Part shown: piece after piece, positions 12,853 to 27,800 of the stretch
How the letters are laid out: every line of letters starts with the position of its first letter
How positions within the stretch are numbered: the stretch's first letter is position 1
DNA from: Vandiemenella viatica
Taxonomy: Eukaryota > Arthropoda > Insecta > Orthoptera > Morabidae
Assembly (NCBI GenBank): GCA_031002005.1
Contig: JARYHS010008074.1
Coordinates: 184,288,494 to 184,352,493, forward strand
Reading direction: 5' to 3'
DNA: 64,000 nucleotides
Notes under the pieces: model-generated
Told to the model about the DNA's origin: nothing
What the model saw: the letters and a program-made list of their open reading frames with translations, nothing else
Databases searched by the model: none
Translations under genes and position numbers: made by a program

Positions 12853-15800
12853 TTCGAACTATAGTATGAAAACGGTATCTAAGGTAGTAACTAGAATAAA
12901 GGAAATTTTAAAAATGAAATCCATATTTTTTGCTTCTCAGAATTAATATTTGATACTAAACTAAAAAAAGGTCAGATTATTTCTATACACGCCTAGATCC
13001 GTGCGTGCAAAGCAGCACGTAAATGCTAGTCTATAATAAGGATGATGGTTAAGGACACTATTTGTTTTCACACATTTTATGAATTAAATATTAGACAAAA
13101 AACAAACATCAAAAAAATCAAGGAGAATGTATCAGTTAGAATATTAAAAATTGCATTAAATGCCAAGCCGTTCTTTTAAAATTTATGGTGGTTTTAATCT
13201 GTTTTCTGACACTCCTACAAACAAAAAATTTTCACTTATGCCTAAAATTAAGTGCAAGCACGTGGTCATAATCTTCTCTTCTCTTCCAGGCACTACTCCT
13301 AATTCTTCTACCCTAGCTTCATAGCCACATATACACCTTGCAAACCAACAGCACTCTCTTCAACCACTTCCTACCTTCCACCAACAAATATAGCTGCACT
13401 CCTTTGCAACTCTGCGAACTCATGTATTTTATACCAAAAAGGCAAGTCTGACACGATCATATTCGAGCATCCATCTCATTAAGGTTTTTAAACTAATTCC
13501 CTTTCCCTAGCACAAGTCCACACTACCCTCTCCAATAAATGAAAGTTTTTGAAATCTTTTCATATTATAGTCAAATATTATGCCAGCAAATTTACACTTA
13601 TAGTCTTCAATAATTAATTCCAGCAGCATCATGAATTCGAAAAAAATAATCTAATAAGGTGACTCTTCTTGGCATTTATCTCCATATCATGTTTACAGAT
13701 ATCCTATCCACATTTTTCTCTCTCTTCCATCTTATTTTATAAAATCATATCAACTGCAAACCGCCAACTCATTATTACATGACAATCGTACATTTACGAA
13801 CCTCAAAAGGCAGGGAGATTAAAATAGTTGAAACAAAGTAAACAAATAAATTATACATTTGGTTGGCATCATACAATAATAACAATAATGACATATTAAG
13901 TAAGGCATCATCAATAACACGGTATATCAGTTTAAAATATTGCATAGATATCAATTATTCTTACCAGTTTCTTCTGGGCTTCTTCAATTTTACGATTATT
14001 TTCTGCCATTATCTGTTCCAGTTCTTCTCGCTTCTTTCTTTCTTCAGCCTATAAAAACAATTTGGTATGTAAGGAAAAGTATCACTCTTCACAAAACATG
14101 CAAACTGAAAAAATAACAAAAAGCAAAAGTTATGAAATCCATGTAAGCTATACGAGAAAGAAGCTAAAAATTTTATATCATCTACACAAAAAATTAAGTT
14201 TATTCCAGTCTAACACCAGTTTAACAGATTTGGTTGATGCACTGTCTCAGTAATATTTTGTTCAATATAGACCCAACCCAGACTTCAGTCAGATATACAC
14301 AACATTTCTGAAAGAGCCAATTGCTAAATAATAATAATAAATAATGCTATCATAGGTAATTTCATAAAAGGTAGCTATCACATCTGTCTATTCAAGTTGC
14401 CCCGTAAAACTGATTAGACTAGCCACCACCCCAAGGAAAGAAATTGATTAAGTTCAAAATAATTCACAAAACCATAGGTGTTGAATTATGTTCAACATGT
14501 ACTGTAGTTTATTTATTAGCAATCACATCCGCCTTGTGACTTGTGTCCAACTATATTTCTGAGTCCTCTTTCCAGGAATTTGCTTCTGAACAAGATCAGC
14601 AATGTCATATATTTCACAGTTACTAGGAACAAATAGTAAAAACAGCTCCAAAATTTGGTTTGTTAGGAACAACTTCTCAGTTAATCTGGAATGGTTTTGA
14701 GAAACTATGGAAAAACCGATGGCCTATCAAACTCAAATTAATCTTTTAAAGGAAATACAAAAAACCCTAAGAACAATGTCTATAAATCTAATTAAAACAG
14801 GGATCCCTCAGAATAAAAAGTGCAAAACAAAACCATTATTTAGTAAAATATTTGGAAACCCATTTGAATATGTGCTGGAGTAAACTACAGTAACGTAATC
14901 CCACAATATATAAGTCAGTGCATTATGTTAGATATTAGCTACTTTATTCCAAACACAGCTAACATAAGTAAAAAATACACCATATTATAATGTTTATGGC
15001 ATCAAGGAATTTAGAGTAATGCAGGAAACCTTGAATTTGTTGAGTCGCAGATTTTTTATACACATTTACCACGTTGTGACACCTAAAAACTCAGAATTTT
15101 ATCGAACTGTGTACGTATTGTGCTGTCACAAGATCAATTAAGTTACAAGATCATTTAAAAAAATGCTTTATATTTATCAAGATAAAACTCAGTCCATTTT
15201 GAGAAACTGCTCAAAAATTCTCTCCACAGATGCTCCATTCTTAGCCCAACGTGGGGCAGAAAAAAATTAAAATAGTAAAGAACTATGAAAATGTTCCCCC
15301 ACATTGACCAAATAAGGTAATTAAGTCTTTTCCGATTCGTATAGTTGAAAATTTTGCAGAATACTTCTGAATTTAATAAAATTTATGATAACCAGTGTAA
15401 AGGAGTCACAACTTCCCTTTAAATTCTTTTAAATAGAATGTAAATAATATGAAAGTTTTGATTGACTATTAAATTATTATAATATAAAATTCTCTTAAAA
15501 AGAAAATTACATTAATAATAATTCTGGCAAAAAAATTATTTCATTTTGTTTATATCCATATATTAATGCATGCAGAAATGTAAAAAATGACTTTGCCTCT
15601 GTAGGGAGTAAAATAATTTAGCAGTGCCACAGGGGTGCATGAACTCAATTTCAACATTATCTATTGATCGTCCTTAAACAAAATCCATCATCTTTCATAA
15701 ACACATGTACTTGATGAATTTGTAATGATTGTGATGATTTCGGATATGAGAAATGGAACAAAAGATTTTATTTGAATAGATTCACCATTTTTCTATGAAA

Positions 15801-18800
15801 TCATCAGGTACAGAGTAAAAATTTAATACTAGCATGAAATTCACTGAAACAAACTTTAATTTGCAGAAATTTAACACTTTTAGTAACACTAATTCACAAC
15901 AATGACATATTCAAGTTTTCCTTCAATTCTTTCATGAACTATTATTGTGCCTTGTTGATTTCTGAAAAAAACTTTTTTTCTGGTTGAAGTTTCTAAATAC
16001 TTATAATCAGGGCAACACATCACCCCTCTTCTGTTAGCAGATAACAGCATATTTATCAAGTAGAAAGGGGGGGGGGGCAATATGGCTTATGACCAGAAAG
16101 TTTGACCATGGATTTAGCGTTTGCAGTATAGAAATTACACATATGGTAACGACCTACCAATTTCATTTTTGGCCATTTTGAAAACATATGACAGCATCTG
16201 CAGAGAGTAAGATTGAAAAGCACTGACATAGCAAGGGATTTACTGAGATAGTTAAGAGGATGCATGATGTAGGTAAGAATGGTGTTTAGAAAAACATCAT
16301 GGTTTAGAGCAGAAAATGGGCTCAAGCAAAAAGTGCTCTTTACTCATTTCTATTAATTGTTGCTATGGAAAAACACGAAAGATATGTTTGCAGATGATGT
16401 GATGGCAAAGGGAAACTGCAAGTAAGAAGTGCAAGAACAGCTGGATGTGTGGCAGGAACTGGTGAAATTTTATATAAAGTAAATACTCTGCAAACCAGAG
16501 TAATTACAACTCACAAGAATGTTAGGAATAATTGGGATGTCATATGTGGAGGTAAGAAACAAAAGGTTGTAAATGAGTTCATTTATTTGGGAAGTGTGAT
16601 AGCACAAAATGGGAGGAACAGGAAAAAAATATTTCAAGATGCAGGTACACAAGAATACTACAGGAGTAGCAGGGAGGTACCACGGAAGTGCAACTGGGTT
16701 ATTTTCATGTCTTACTTTTTGTTAATAATAATGTTAGGTTCTGAAGCATGAATGATGGAAAAAAAGAGATATTAGTAGAATCCAGGCCAAACATATGAAG
16801 TTTCAGAGGAGTAGGATCAAGCAAACAAACTCTACAACTTGTCTTATCCCCAATTTCTTCATTTCATTTACACTACGTATGATATAATCTTCAAGGTCTA
16901 AGAAAATATATCTAATTCTGGTCAGTTTTAATTTGAAACATGGCAATGATGGGAGCCTATACAACTGCATTTTAAATTTTTAGTGTATGTCATTATTAAT
17001 ATTTTGGACCATGATACAAAGTTTAATCATTGTATAGCTGTGTTGCTATTGCTGAGTTTGGATTTTATACCCTTTACACAATCCTCTTAACATTTATCCC
17101 TGGTACTCTGAAGAAAGTTTGATCTTTCCTTTCTCAGTTTCTACAACTTCTGCCTTCTTCTCAACAAAAACATTCAATTCATATTTTATACCAGTTTAAG
17201 TATCTTTCCATCAGTTTCTTCACTATAAAAGCAACTTGCCATGAGAACTTTGTCATCCACAAACAGCAGCATACAAAGGCAAATAAAAATCAAGCAATTC
17301 TGTAACGAAGTTTAAAAGACTTTTTCAGTCACGCGAGAGTGATAAAACATTATTTAAAAAATAAATAATACATCATTTTGATAGACAGGAGATGAAAATG
17401 ACAAGCTGATATTAAAGTCAGATAGTCTGAAAATGAAGGATTGATAGTGACATGTTTCAGTCTTGCCTACAAGTCTTAAAAATTTTAGTTCAAAATTAAT
17501 AATTTTATAAGTAAAAAAATGCATATAGCAATCACCACCCATCCACGAAATCTCTTTTACATGAATTTGTAGCTAAGTGACAGAATCAAGCATGTGAAAA
17601 TATAGGTTAGTGGCATTCGTATCAAAGAGTAATCAGATTGAAAAAGGAAATATTTCAGACTCATGGCCCTGAGTTTAGAGTTATTCTGTTCATGTTTTTC
17701 TTGAAATCTTATCAGGTACAAATTTAGAAAGTATCACCCAACATCCAGAGTGAATGAATGAAAATATGACACTACAACAGGCTGACCAATCTCTGTAGGC
17801 TCAAAAAGTATAAATCCATCAATTAAAATATCATCAATGTCAAGATAGTTAATCTATTATGCTAACACGTCCAGCCACAACTATCTCAGAACTTTTTCCC
17901 CCGTTAGAGACCTCTCCACCACCTTTTTTCCTCCCACATATTCAAAGTTCTGAAAATATTACTCGGTTCACTGTTCAAAAAAAGGAGTGTTAACTCAGTA
18001 AATTTATTGTTAACCTCCAGCACTAATATTGGTACTTTTAGTTCTGAACTTAACAACAGCAGAAAATAATTGGCTTATGAAACTAATGATAGAGAAAAGA
18101 GATTTGAATGATACTGAACAACACTGTAAAGAAACACATGGAAGACGCGTAAAACAGTAACTACATAAACAATAACAATTATTTCATATTAGCATTTACC
18201 TGTGCGGACCTATGTGCATGTGTAGAGTGTTTACTATACTGAAATGCAGCCTGGACCAGAATTATTTGCTATATTTCCACATTTCTCAAATGTAAAGAAA
18301 AAGATTTTTAACCCCCCCCCCCCCCCCCCCCCACACACGCACACAATTAGGAAGTGATGTTTGCTATTTGTCCACGAGCTGTTTAAATGTTTTGCTAAAA
18401 TGTTTTTTATTGTTCTCTTCTTCATATTTGTAATTTTGAGATCATTTTTGACCATCATAGCCAAATTTCGAAACTGAAAGTATGTTACCACAAAAAAATA
18501 TGAATTTTATTATGCCACAATGCACAAAATGAAAATAAACTCATATAGTGCTTTTTTTATATAAATGTTTACACTTAGTTTAGTGTTAATCTTTGATGTA
18601 ATGTCCAACCTTTGAATTATATTAAGAATCATTTGTGTATATCTTGTGATGTTCGAACACATCATTTCTTGCGCCTGTGCTCGGTCATATACATTCTTAA
18701 GACATACCACAGATTTTCAGTTAGATCCTAAGCTTTCAAACCGTTTAAACCCTATGAAGATTCATTTGGTTGTTTCTATGTGATACCATAGCAAAGATAT

Positions 18801-21800
18801 CCATAGAGACAGCCCAGTAGAATTATAAGTAGAGATATTAACAAAGATTAATACCCAATCTCTACTGAAAATGAAATGTTTCATAAAAAAAGTCTTTCAG
18901 TTTCTTCCTACGGCATTTTCACACACACCTTCAAAACCAGAGCCATTGGAAACTTCAGCGCAAATGCAATAAAATTAAAGCATTCTCACATAGTCTGGTC
19001 CAGCAGATTCGCCCATTCTTTGATTCCATTCTTCCCTTATTCACACGAGTACCAGTAATGGAGATGAAGAGATGCTCATATGATCTTATCTCAATCAGAG
19101 AAATTTTTCTCACAATTGTAAATATGAATAAATAATCACACAATATCATAACATTAACTGATCTGGTGGCTGTGCGATAAAAGAACAGACTGTTTCAAAG
19201 ACAGAATCGAAAAACTGAAGGCACGGAAAAATACACACATACTTGGAAGAAGATTTGGATCTTAAAAAAAATCAACTAAAAGTAAAAAAAATACATGCAT
19301 TTATTATTAGTAATAATAATAAAGAACAGTTAACATATTAAATTTTGTTCACTTGCCACAACCAGGTCCCATTGGCACTGAAAAGTAATATGACCAATAA
19401 ACTTGCAACTCATTTGCAGTACTTGTTGACTGATTGCGTACAGTTATTGGTAAATTTCTAATCCTTTGAGTACACTTCAGACCTTCTAGGATATAATAAT
19501 CAGTTTGTTGAATGTTGCACAGGTCTTTCTTCCAACAAAGGCAAAAATCTACTTCACTCTTTGTGACTTCAGTTTTTCCAGTTATATGTGAAAATTCCCC
19601 TATTTATTTTTTTAGCTGAAGTACTTTTATTACACTTATGTAATTTTACTGTAATATTTTGCATATGGGATAGCAATAACTATACAATTATAATGTCAAA
19701 ATATATGATTTAACTGAAATCATCTGAAGGCAACGTCTGTAGCTCCCATTAACCATGAAATTTCATACCTGTTTACTGTTTTCACAAGGAAATTCTCATT
19801 ATATTCTTAAAATATGAGGGAATGCAGCTGTCTTAAATCTAATTTGTCTATAATCTTATCTGGACATCTGTGAAAACTACAAAGCATGGTCAAATTAATG
19901 ACGAACAGAATTTTTGACAGATAAATTTTGTTCAGCAGGTCCTTCATATATTTTGAACTATATGACAACTTCCATCAACTGCAATGTGTGCGTAATGAAC
20001 AAATACTATGCTCTTGACCAATCACTTAATGCTGACATTTTCATCACAAATTTAAAAATAGCATTGAAAACATTGTACACATGAAATGTTGGATATTTTT
20101 CAGTTTTGATTCTCTTTTGTTATAAAATTTAATTAGCGTCTGATGTGTTGTCTTAAGGCACCTTGTTTAAATAAATAAACCTCACTGCTTACGCTTATTT
20201 TAAGGACTTTGACATTATGTTTGTTAGTAACAGAATAATGCTGAAATCTAAACAAAATTAGTCAATTTACTTTTTTGTCATCACTCTCTTGATTGGTGGG
20301 ACGGATGCAATCCTCCACATCTTCCTATCTTGGGCTAATCACTTAATCTCAACATACTTCTTACAATTTACTCTCAATTATCTGCTTTATATACTCTAAT
20401 CTTGTTTTGCTGTCTCTTTCTTCAACTGCTCGCTCAATTAACAAATTAAACGATTCAATACACTTTAAAATGTGACTCACCATCCTCTCTCTTCTTTCTT
20501 TGTCCGTTACAATGTACTGTACCAAAAACCATTCTTGCTGAAAGTCCTTCTTATACATCAAACTCTCAGCTGTATGTTTAAAAAATTTGAGGGAAGGAGG
20601 GTCAAACAACATTAACCATTTTTTGGGAGCTGATATCTCTCAAAATACCCAATTTGATTTAAATGTTGGTTTTTATTTTTAGTACCACAGAAAACAGTAC
20701 TGCATTTCTGAATTCCTCTTCAATGATACGACATTCTATGTGTAGTGTATGTGTAAAATATAATTCATCTCTTTTTGGTCGGTACCCTTTTTTTAAATTA
20801 ATTGTTTAAAGATTTGAAGTAATTATTTGTCAACAGATCTGTTATGTAGCCAAAACACCATGAAAATTCATCATTAACAATGCAAAGGTGTGGGAATTAT
20901 GAGGCTGTGACATTTATACAATGGGCGGACAGATCAATGTACATAGTGCAATTATAAGTGTTCTGTTTTTTTCCCAATTCACTGAAAAATACTAAAACCA
21001 TGCACTAACAAAAATGACATTTTCAACAGAAGAACAATATGGTGTGCAATTGGTGAAGGTCCATAAGCAAGTGTAGTTGAATGTTGGAAAAAAATTGGTT
21101 GGGGTTAAGCATAGATGAGTATGCATCAAAACTGTGTAAATTAATTTTAAAACCAAACATATTATATACAAATGGAAAAATGAAAAAAACTTGGGTATGT
21201 GGTGATTTCTGCAGAGGAGAGATAGAAAATTAGTGAAAAAGGACGGATGTGAGAAGAAAAAAAGATTAGGAAACAGGTTATTGAAGACTGGCTAAGACTG
21301 ACAAGTGGTTGGTCCAGTTTGATAATTTTCAGCATTCAATATTTTGAAATATACAACTGTCCAACTTAAACATAATTTTGAAGTCTCTTTGTGCTAGATT
21401 CTTGAAGAAACTCATCTTCAATTTCAATAGGGTCAGATATAGTTTCACTGTATGACATAATGAATAACATGTTCCATGATTTTTTGTACAAGATTAAGAC
21501 CAAATTACACATCTAAAGATTGTCAGTGGCAGCAATGAACAAATTGTTTTCACAGGATTAAAAAACACACACACACACACACACACAATTTTAAAATGGT
21601 TAAAAATGAAATGAGGAATTTTTAATGGAAACACTGTATCTCATATAAGATCAAAGTTTTTCATGTTGTTGTAAATAAAAAAAAAATCTTCTTGGCCTTC
21701 CAGCCGTGTAAAAAAACTTGCGGGGCATTTCGAAGGAATCTATCTCAACCCACATTTTCAACCATAGATGTCACTGAATAACTCTTTATGCACTGTCGCA

Positions 21801-24800
21801 GAAACGCTGGAAGACAAAAGCCAACCCAGTGCAATAGCGTCATCCATTTTGATAGCCGGATTCCAGGCTGCACTCAGTTGATAACCAGTGTCGCTGTTAA
21901 CTAAAGAATCAGTTGTTCTGATTTCTATAGCTTCTGTTATAAAGCTGTCTGAAGTGATTTAGGAAAACCATGGAATACTGAATTATGGATGTCCAGATAG
22001 GGGTTAACACCCAACCTCCCAAATGCCCAGGTCCAAGCATTTTTGCTTACCTAATGGACCAATATTTATCAGTTTTGTTGTAAATTATTCCAGTGACAGT
22101 GAAAAATATATGGTCAGACAAGAACTTTTTTAATTTCAGAAGTAATTCCTATAGTATAATTATTTTAAATGCAAAGGGAAACAAATATTTTTTAAAAAAA
22201 GTATTTGCAGACAGACAGCAATTTTATTATTCTAATTAAATGACACTACAGGACAGCTTCCTCCACTCTCCACCTTTCCCTCTATACACTCACTCACACA
22301 AAATAGTAGTTTCTGAACTATCTGGGACAGAAGTGGCATCCTTCTCACTGTAGCCCCAATGAGATTCCTTAACCAATATACCACATTCAAAAATCTATCA
22401 AAAGTTTTGAGACTTTTTGACTGCAAACCGTTTTCTGAGAATCCAGTATGCTCTTTATGTTCTGGTTGGAGGAATTCACAACAAACACGGTACAAGAGCA
22501 GTTTTATTCAGTGAGAGACGTAATTTACAAATTAGTGAACTAATTGATTATTTATGTAACTTCCTAGCTGGTGGAGACAACAAGTACCTTAAAAATTATT
22601 GCATATTATATAACCTGATTTAATCTGAAAAAATAATTTTGAATGTTGTACATATAGATTTTCCTTAGATTTTAAAAGAGTAAAGTAATTCTGATTATTA
22701 TGTGATTTTCAGGTACATGTGGCCACTTTCTACACTAATAACCCATTTAGGGAAGCTCCCTAGCTAGTTAATGGAGAGAAGATGCTAAGGGAAAGTACTG
22801 ACTTGAGTGTGGGAGTGATTTGTTGTTTTATTAGTATTTTCATTCTTCATATGAAATGTGTGAAAACAAGTTGTAGTATTTTTCATCCACAAGTCACAAT
22901 GCGAAATTTAAATACTCTATATAGTTTTTTTTTACTTCCATTGTTACTTTTCCTGCTGAACATGTACAGAATAAGTAGATGCGCAGACTTCCGCAGCCAT
23001 TGTCCATGTTATCTTTGTTGTCCGGGTGGAGCCGTGTCAATTTATTGAAACCTAACGTTTCAATAAATTGACGCGATCCCACCTGGACAACCAAGATAAT
23101 GTGCAGAATAACTTGGATGGGTGGAGCCGTGTCAATTTATTGAAACCTAACGTTTCAATAAATTGACATGATTCCACCTGGACAATCAAGATAATATGTA
23201 TAGAATAACTTTTACAACTTACTGAAAACAGAAAAAAGAGTCCAATTAAAAACAATGATCTAAGAGAACGTAAACACCAATATTGATTATGATCATGGTT
23301 AACATTTCCTGCCAATCAATTTTATTTCAAATAATTTTATGTAAGTTTCTCTAGAACATAAATGGCACAGCTTGACAAAAAACGGTTGAAACAGAAATAA
23401 GCAAAAGTTTATAACTAATTACAATTTACCATAGTTCAAATTAAAATAAAAGTTCTAATCAAAACTGTTAAATAACAGGCTCAACTTTTGAATGAAACTG
23501 AGTCACACACCTAAACCTTCTACAAAAAAATTATTACTTGGAATGATCAGGGGTGGGGTAAATAATTCAAAGTACTTCTATTGAAAAAGTGTTAAACACC
23601 AGGGTATTAACTCTGCCACTAAAGGAAAATATGAAATGGAAACATTATTATGGGCATTAATTACTTATGTTTGCTGTTAATTATTTTTCAATTATTTTAC
23701 CAAGATCTCCACGGTTATTAATCTTAACGCATTGAGTTCAAGAATGTACAGCTAAACAATTTAAATTCTGTACTGAAAATTTTGATATAAAATTTTAGTT
23801 TCAAAATAAAGCATACACCTAGAACTCCAATAGAGTAAAAATAAACTGTAAATGTTTGAAAATGTCAATTATCTCAAAATTCATGAAAAATATCATTTAC
23901 TGTAAATGATGGCAGGGCAGTGCAACTGATATTATAGATCAGCACAATGGGAATAGAATCTGGGAAAATCTTTAAGTGTAAACCATTATCTCAGTTGAGA
24001 GAACAAGATGTGGAACAGGCAGAGGCACATTCTGTATCTTTTCCAATGCACACCTCACCTTGTTTAATGATTAGGCATCAAAGAATTCCCAATTTCTTTA
24101 TACCCTTTGTTTAGGATATTACTGCCCTACTTTCAAATAAAGTAAATGATAGTAACTTTGGAAATATATCAATTGTCTTAGTTCAGAAATTAAAGAACAT
24201 AATAAGTGTGAAAATAATCTCAAGACTGCCTGGTTGCCACTTAATATTTGAGTAGGAACTCCCTTGCACTTACTGAATAAAAAATTTTGATATGTTATTT
24301 TTCAGTATTTACTTACCAAAAGGGAGTAATACAACAACAAATTCTTCAGGTGATAAACAAGTGGCAACCTTGCAAATTACTGTTCTTGGTAAAACAAATG
24401 CAGAAATTGACATTTAAAATATAAAAAATGGTAGATAATACCTTGTAGCGGCGCTGGCCAAGACTTCTTCCTCTGCAAACTGTAAACTCAGCCTCAAATG
24501 CATTCTTTAGTACTAATGATGCAGTCTTCTCTCTACAGATGATGAACCTTACTTAGAGACTGTACGTCAGTCTCTGGACCCCCGAAAAAATGCTTGTTAG
24601 ATTCCCCAGTACATTACATGTACAGTGACAAGACTAAGGGAAAAGTAATGACTTTAATGCTGTATTTTACAAACGGACTTGCAAACAATGAAGTTTTAGA
24701 GGATTCTTCTTGTAATTAAATTTACAGATATCCTGTTGCTTATTCCATAAAAGGTAAAAACAAAAACACTGGTTATGTTAAACACAGAATAGGATGACAG

Positions 24801-27800
24801 TCTAGAAGGAAATAAGCCTGGAGATCTGTCAAAATTAGTAACAATTCTTCCACTTCATGTATGAATTATTAAAGCTAAAGTAATTTTCACTATTCGGTAA
24901 CAATGAAAAGCAAGAACTACACAAGGTAAAAGAAAATTCTGCGAAAGAAGCCTATTGCAAAAAGGATTACAAAATAAAAGTACACTTTATGTTTTAAACC
25001 ACTTCATATTTAATTGTAAATCTGATTTTCAAATAAAAGCAGACAACAAATAGAAGTCCACAAAAAGAATTAGCACAGTTGAAGAAAAGTTCTTTCAGTC
25101 TTTGTTTTTAAAAACTGTGGTTTCACAGCTTTCTCCATAAACTTCACTGATACTATGGAAAAGCTGTGGCAGTACCACAATATCAGGTGACAGAGCATAA
25201 TTTCAACAACAATAAAAAAGAGCCTTGAATTAAAAATTCACAGCTGATGTTTGGGCAGGTTAATAGGAAATTTAGATATTATATATACATATATAATAAA
25301 AATCAAATTCTGATGAACTGTGTTTTGTATCTTCCCATTAACCTGCCCCTATCCCAACCCCCGGGGTTCAGAATCCCACCCAAAATTACTCCCCCTGCCG
25401 ACTGTTCTCCACCTTACCTCTCGCTTCCTCTCCTCTTCCAACTGAAGTTCCCTTCTCCTTTCCATTTCTTCCATCATTTGTTTCTCCATAATTTTTTTAG
25501 CTTCCTCTACCCTCCTAAGAACCTCCGCTTCAATTTCCTCCTTACGTTTCTCCAATTCCTCCTCTACCCTTTTCTTCACCAATTCTTCAATACGCTTAGC
25601 AGTTTCTTCCTCTACCATCTTTTGCTCCAATTCTCTTTGTCTCCTGTCAAACAAACAATAATTAATATTTCTCCTAATCAACCTTTTGAAATACCATTTA
25701 TAAAATTAAATTCAGCTGCAGTATAGCTACTATAAAAAATTACAATGATGCCTTTATTCTTCAATCATCCTTTCTCTAATTTTATGAAAGTGTTATATCT
25801 CAGACTATCTTGCAACAGTTTTTGTATGCCTCAAACCCCGTACAGGTGTTATGGAATGAAGATTAAATCAGATATAAACAAAGAAATTAAATAGCAGTGT
25901 TCCAGTCTGATCTTAATATAGCTTCAATGACATGTGGAAATGAAGATTTCTTCAGACAGAAAAAAGGAACATCCCTCACCTACATTTATATCATCTTCAG
26001 CCACATGAATCAAGCAGAAAATCCAAACATGTTACTAACTAGAAGCTCTACAACTAAAGCATGGATACTAGAATTATCACTTACCATAGACATAGACTGG
26101 ATGTATAGCATTCATCTACAGCCCTTGATATGCTTCTGCTGATTAATGACAAACAAAAACTTCACTGTTCTTACAGTCACTGTGTTTTTGCAAATAATTT
26201 GTAAAGAACTCTCACTTGAAAACCAATACTTGTTTAATTTATGTTAGTTTTATTTTGTGCTTCTTTTCATTAACAATGTTGCACCTGTGTAAAATGTTCT
26301 TAGGCCTCACACTGAGGGAGCATGTGAATTTGATGCGATGTTTCAAAGCCGGTCTCTGAATTCATTTTCTGGCGAAGTGTCGGGCTCCCAGAAAGTCGAT
26401 TCTTATACAGCCTGCACAGGGCAACAGCTTCCGGTGACATTATGGTCACATTCACCAAGTGCCTCACAGTGCAGTGATCACGGGGTAGGAAGCCTGGTAA
26501 GAGTGAGTTGGGCAGTGGGGTGGGGATATGCGCAGTGGAAGGAATCAACTGGAGGTCAGAATGCATCCTACGACGATCGTTCACCCACCGGAGAAGGCAA
26601 GACAAACATAAAATCTAATTTTTCTTATTAATAATGAAGTTCTGTGATAAAAAAGGATGCTAATATTAAGTAAATGAACAATGAGGGAAAATATCAATTT
26701 TGAAAGTAACTTCAACATCTACCTGGTCACAAATTGTTTTTCAAGAAAGTTTCACTATCCACATTTAATAATTTTGTGCTACACTACAGTATACAAACAT
26801 CTAAGGTTGGCAGATTATTATTTTTTTAAAAAAATTGTAGAAATAGAATTCCTTTCTAGGAATATGATGTGACAAAAACAAAGACTCTAGTCTCTAAAAT
26901 TATTCCTAGTTTGTCAATTTTGGTTAGGTATCAAGGGAGATAAATGGTTTGTGGGAAAAAACATACTGGGTGTTTCTAAATGAATATAGGGGTTTTAACT
27001 CTTTGTGTATTGATTACATAAAACATTAAATGATAACTAATACATGATATGAAAGAGCAACTCAAACATTTCTGTTTGTTGGTACCTGTGCGTATGTGCA
27101 CGCAATGTTTCTACTCCTTCATCCATTAGAAGAAAGTGCTGGTAGTAAAAATGGCGACTAGAACAGAAAGCTTTTTGTGTTATGCAGTTTGCAAATACCA
27201 AATCAGTAGTTACTGTGCAACATGTATTCCAGATTAAGTTCAGATGTGATCCCCCAAGTGACATTAACATCCGTAGATGGTATCATCAGTTTGAAAATAC
27301 CGGCTGCGCTTGCTAAAGGAAGAGTACAGGACGTCCAAGGATTAGTGAAGAGTGCATTGAGCGAGTGAGAGAGTCTTTAACACATAGCCCGAAGAAATTA
27401 GTTAGGAAGGCTAGTTGTGAATTAGCATGACGACTGTTTGGAAAGTTTTACGGTACCTCTTACAACTACGTCCTTATCATTTGCAGTTGTTACAGGCTCT
27501 AAAGCCTACAGACCACTGTTTACGTGCCAACTTTGCACATGAAATGTTGTTGTACGACGATGAAGATTTTCTGGATCACGTTTTCAGTGATAAATCAACA
27601 TTTCACCTCAGTGAACACATGAACACTCAATGTGCGTACCTGGGGCTCAGAAATCTTCATGAGATGGTACAATTGCAACAACAATCCCCTACACTGAATG
27701 TTTGTGTCATATCTCGGCGGAAAGTTTATGGGCTTTTTTTCTTTGGAGAAACAACTGTAACTGGTACTTCCTACCTTGATGTTCTACAACTATGGCTATT

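Larger units (their letters stand above)
2959..13964 (-). other. ARGLU1 intron 4 (11.0 kb)
   Basis: Bounded by GTAAGA at 13,964 and TTAG at 2,959. Contains an inverted pair of Penelope-like repeats (4.0-4.3 kb), a decayed mariner (4.86-6.19 kb), two plus-strand LINE remnants (6.9-8.3 and 8.9-10.26 kb), a dispersed-repeat cluster ending in an A46 tract (11.3-12.85 kb) and a minus-strand CR1-like remnant (13.2-13.66 kb). 2.96-3.99, 6.2-6.9 and 10.3-11.3 kb are unassigned AT-rich sequence. Confidence 0.85.
14049..25417 (-). other. ARGLU1 intron 3 (11.4 kb)
   Basis: Bounded by GTAAGG at 25,417 and TATAG at 14,049. Contains the candidate poison exon (24.44 kb), a tandem hairpin repeat (23.0-23.2 kb), a Penelope-like tail (21.7-21.96 kb), an RTE tail (20.3-20.6 kb), a dispersed-repeat copy (18.24 kb) and LINE RT fragments (16.0-17.35 kb). 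The stretches 14.05-16.0, 17.35-18.2, 18.5-20.28 and 22.0-23.0 kb are AT-rich with no feature I can name. Confidence 0.85.

Noticed and set aside
14062..14253. Short plus-strand ORF beside ARGLU1 exon 4
   Set aside because: 63 codons of Lys/Ser-rich low-complexity sequence in AT-rich intron; expected by chance.
18234..18491. 85-codon minus-strand frame containing a Gly run
   Set aside because: The Gly run is only the C21 tract read in reverse; the rest is random AT-rich translation.
25247..25726. 159-codon open frame on the plus strand
   Set aside because: It is the antisense of ARGLU1 exon 3; the Pro/Leu/Phe-rich translation is what reversed Glu/Arg codons give.
25860..26280. Exon of a second gene in ARGLU1 intron 2
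   Set aside because: The short plus-strand frame (25,897-26,142) has no conserved motif and no convincing splice sites.
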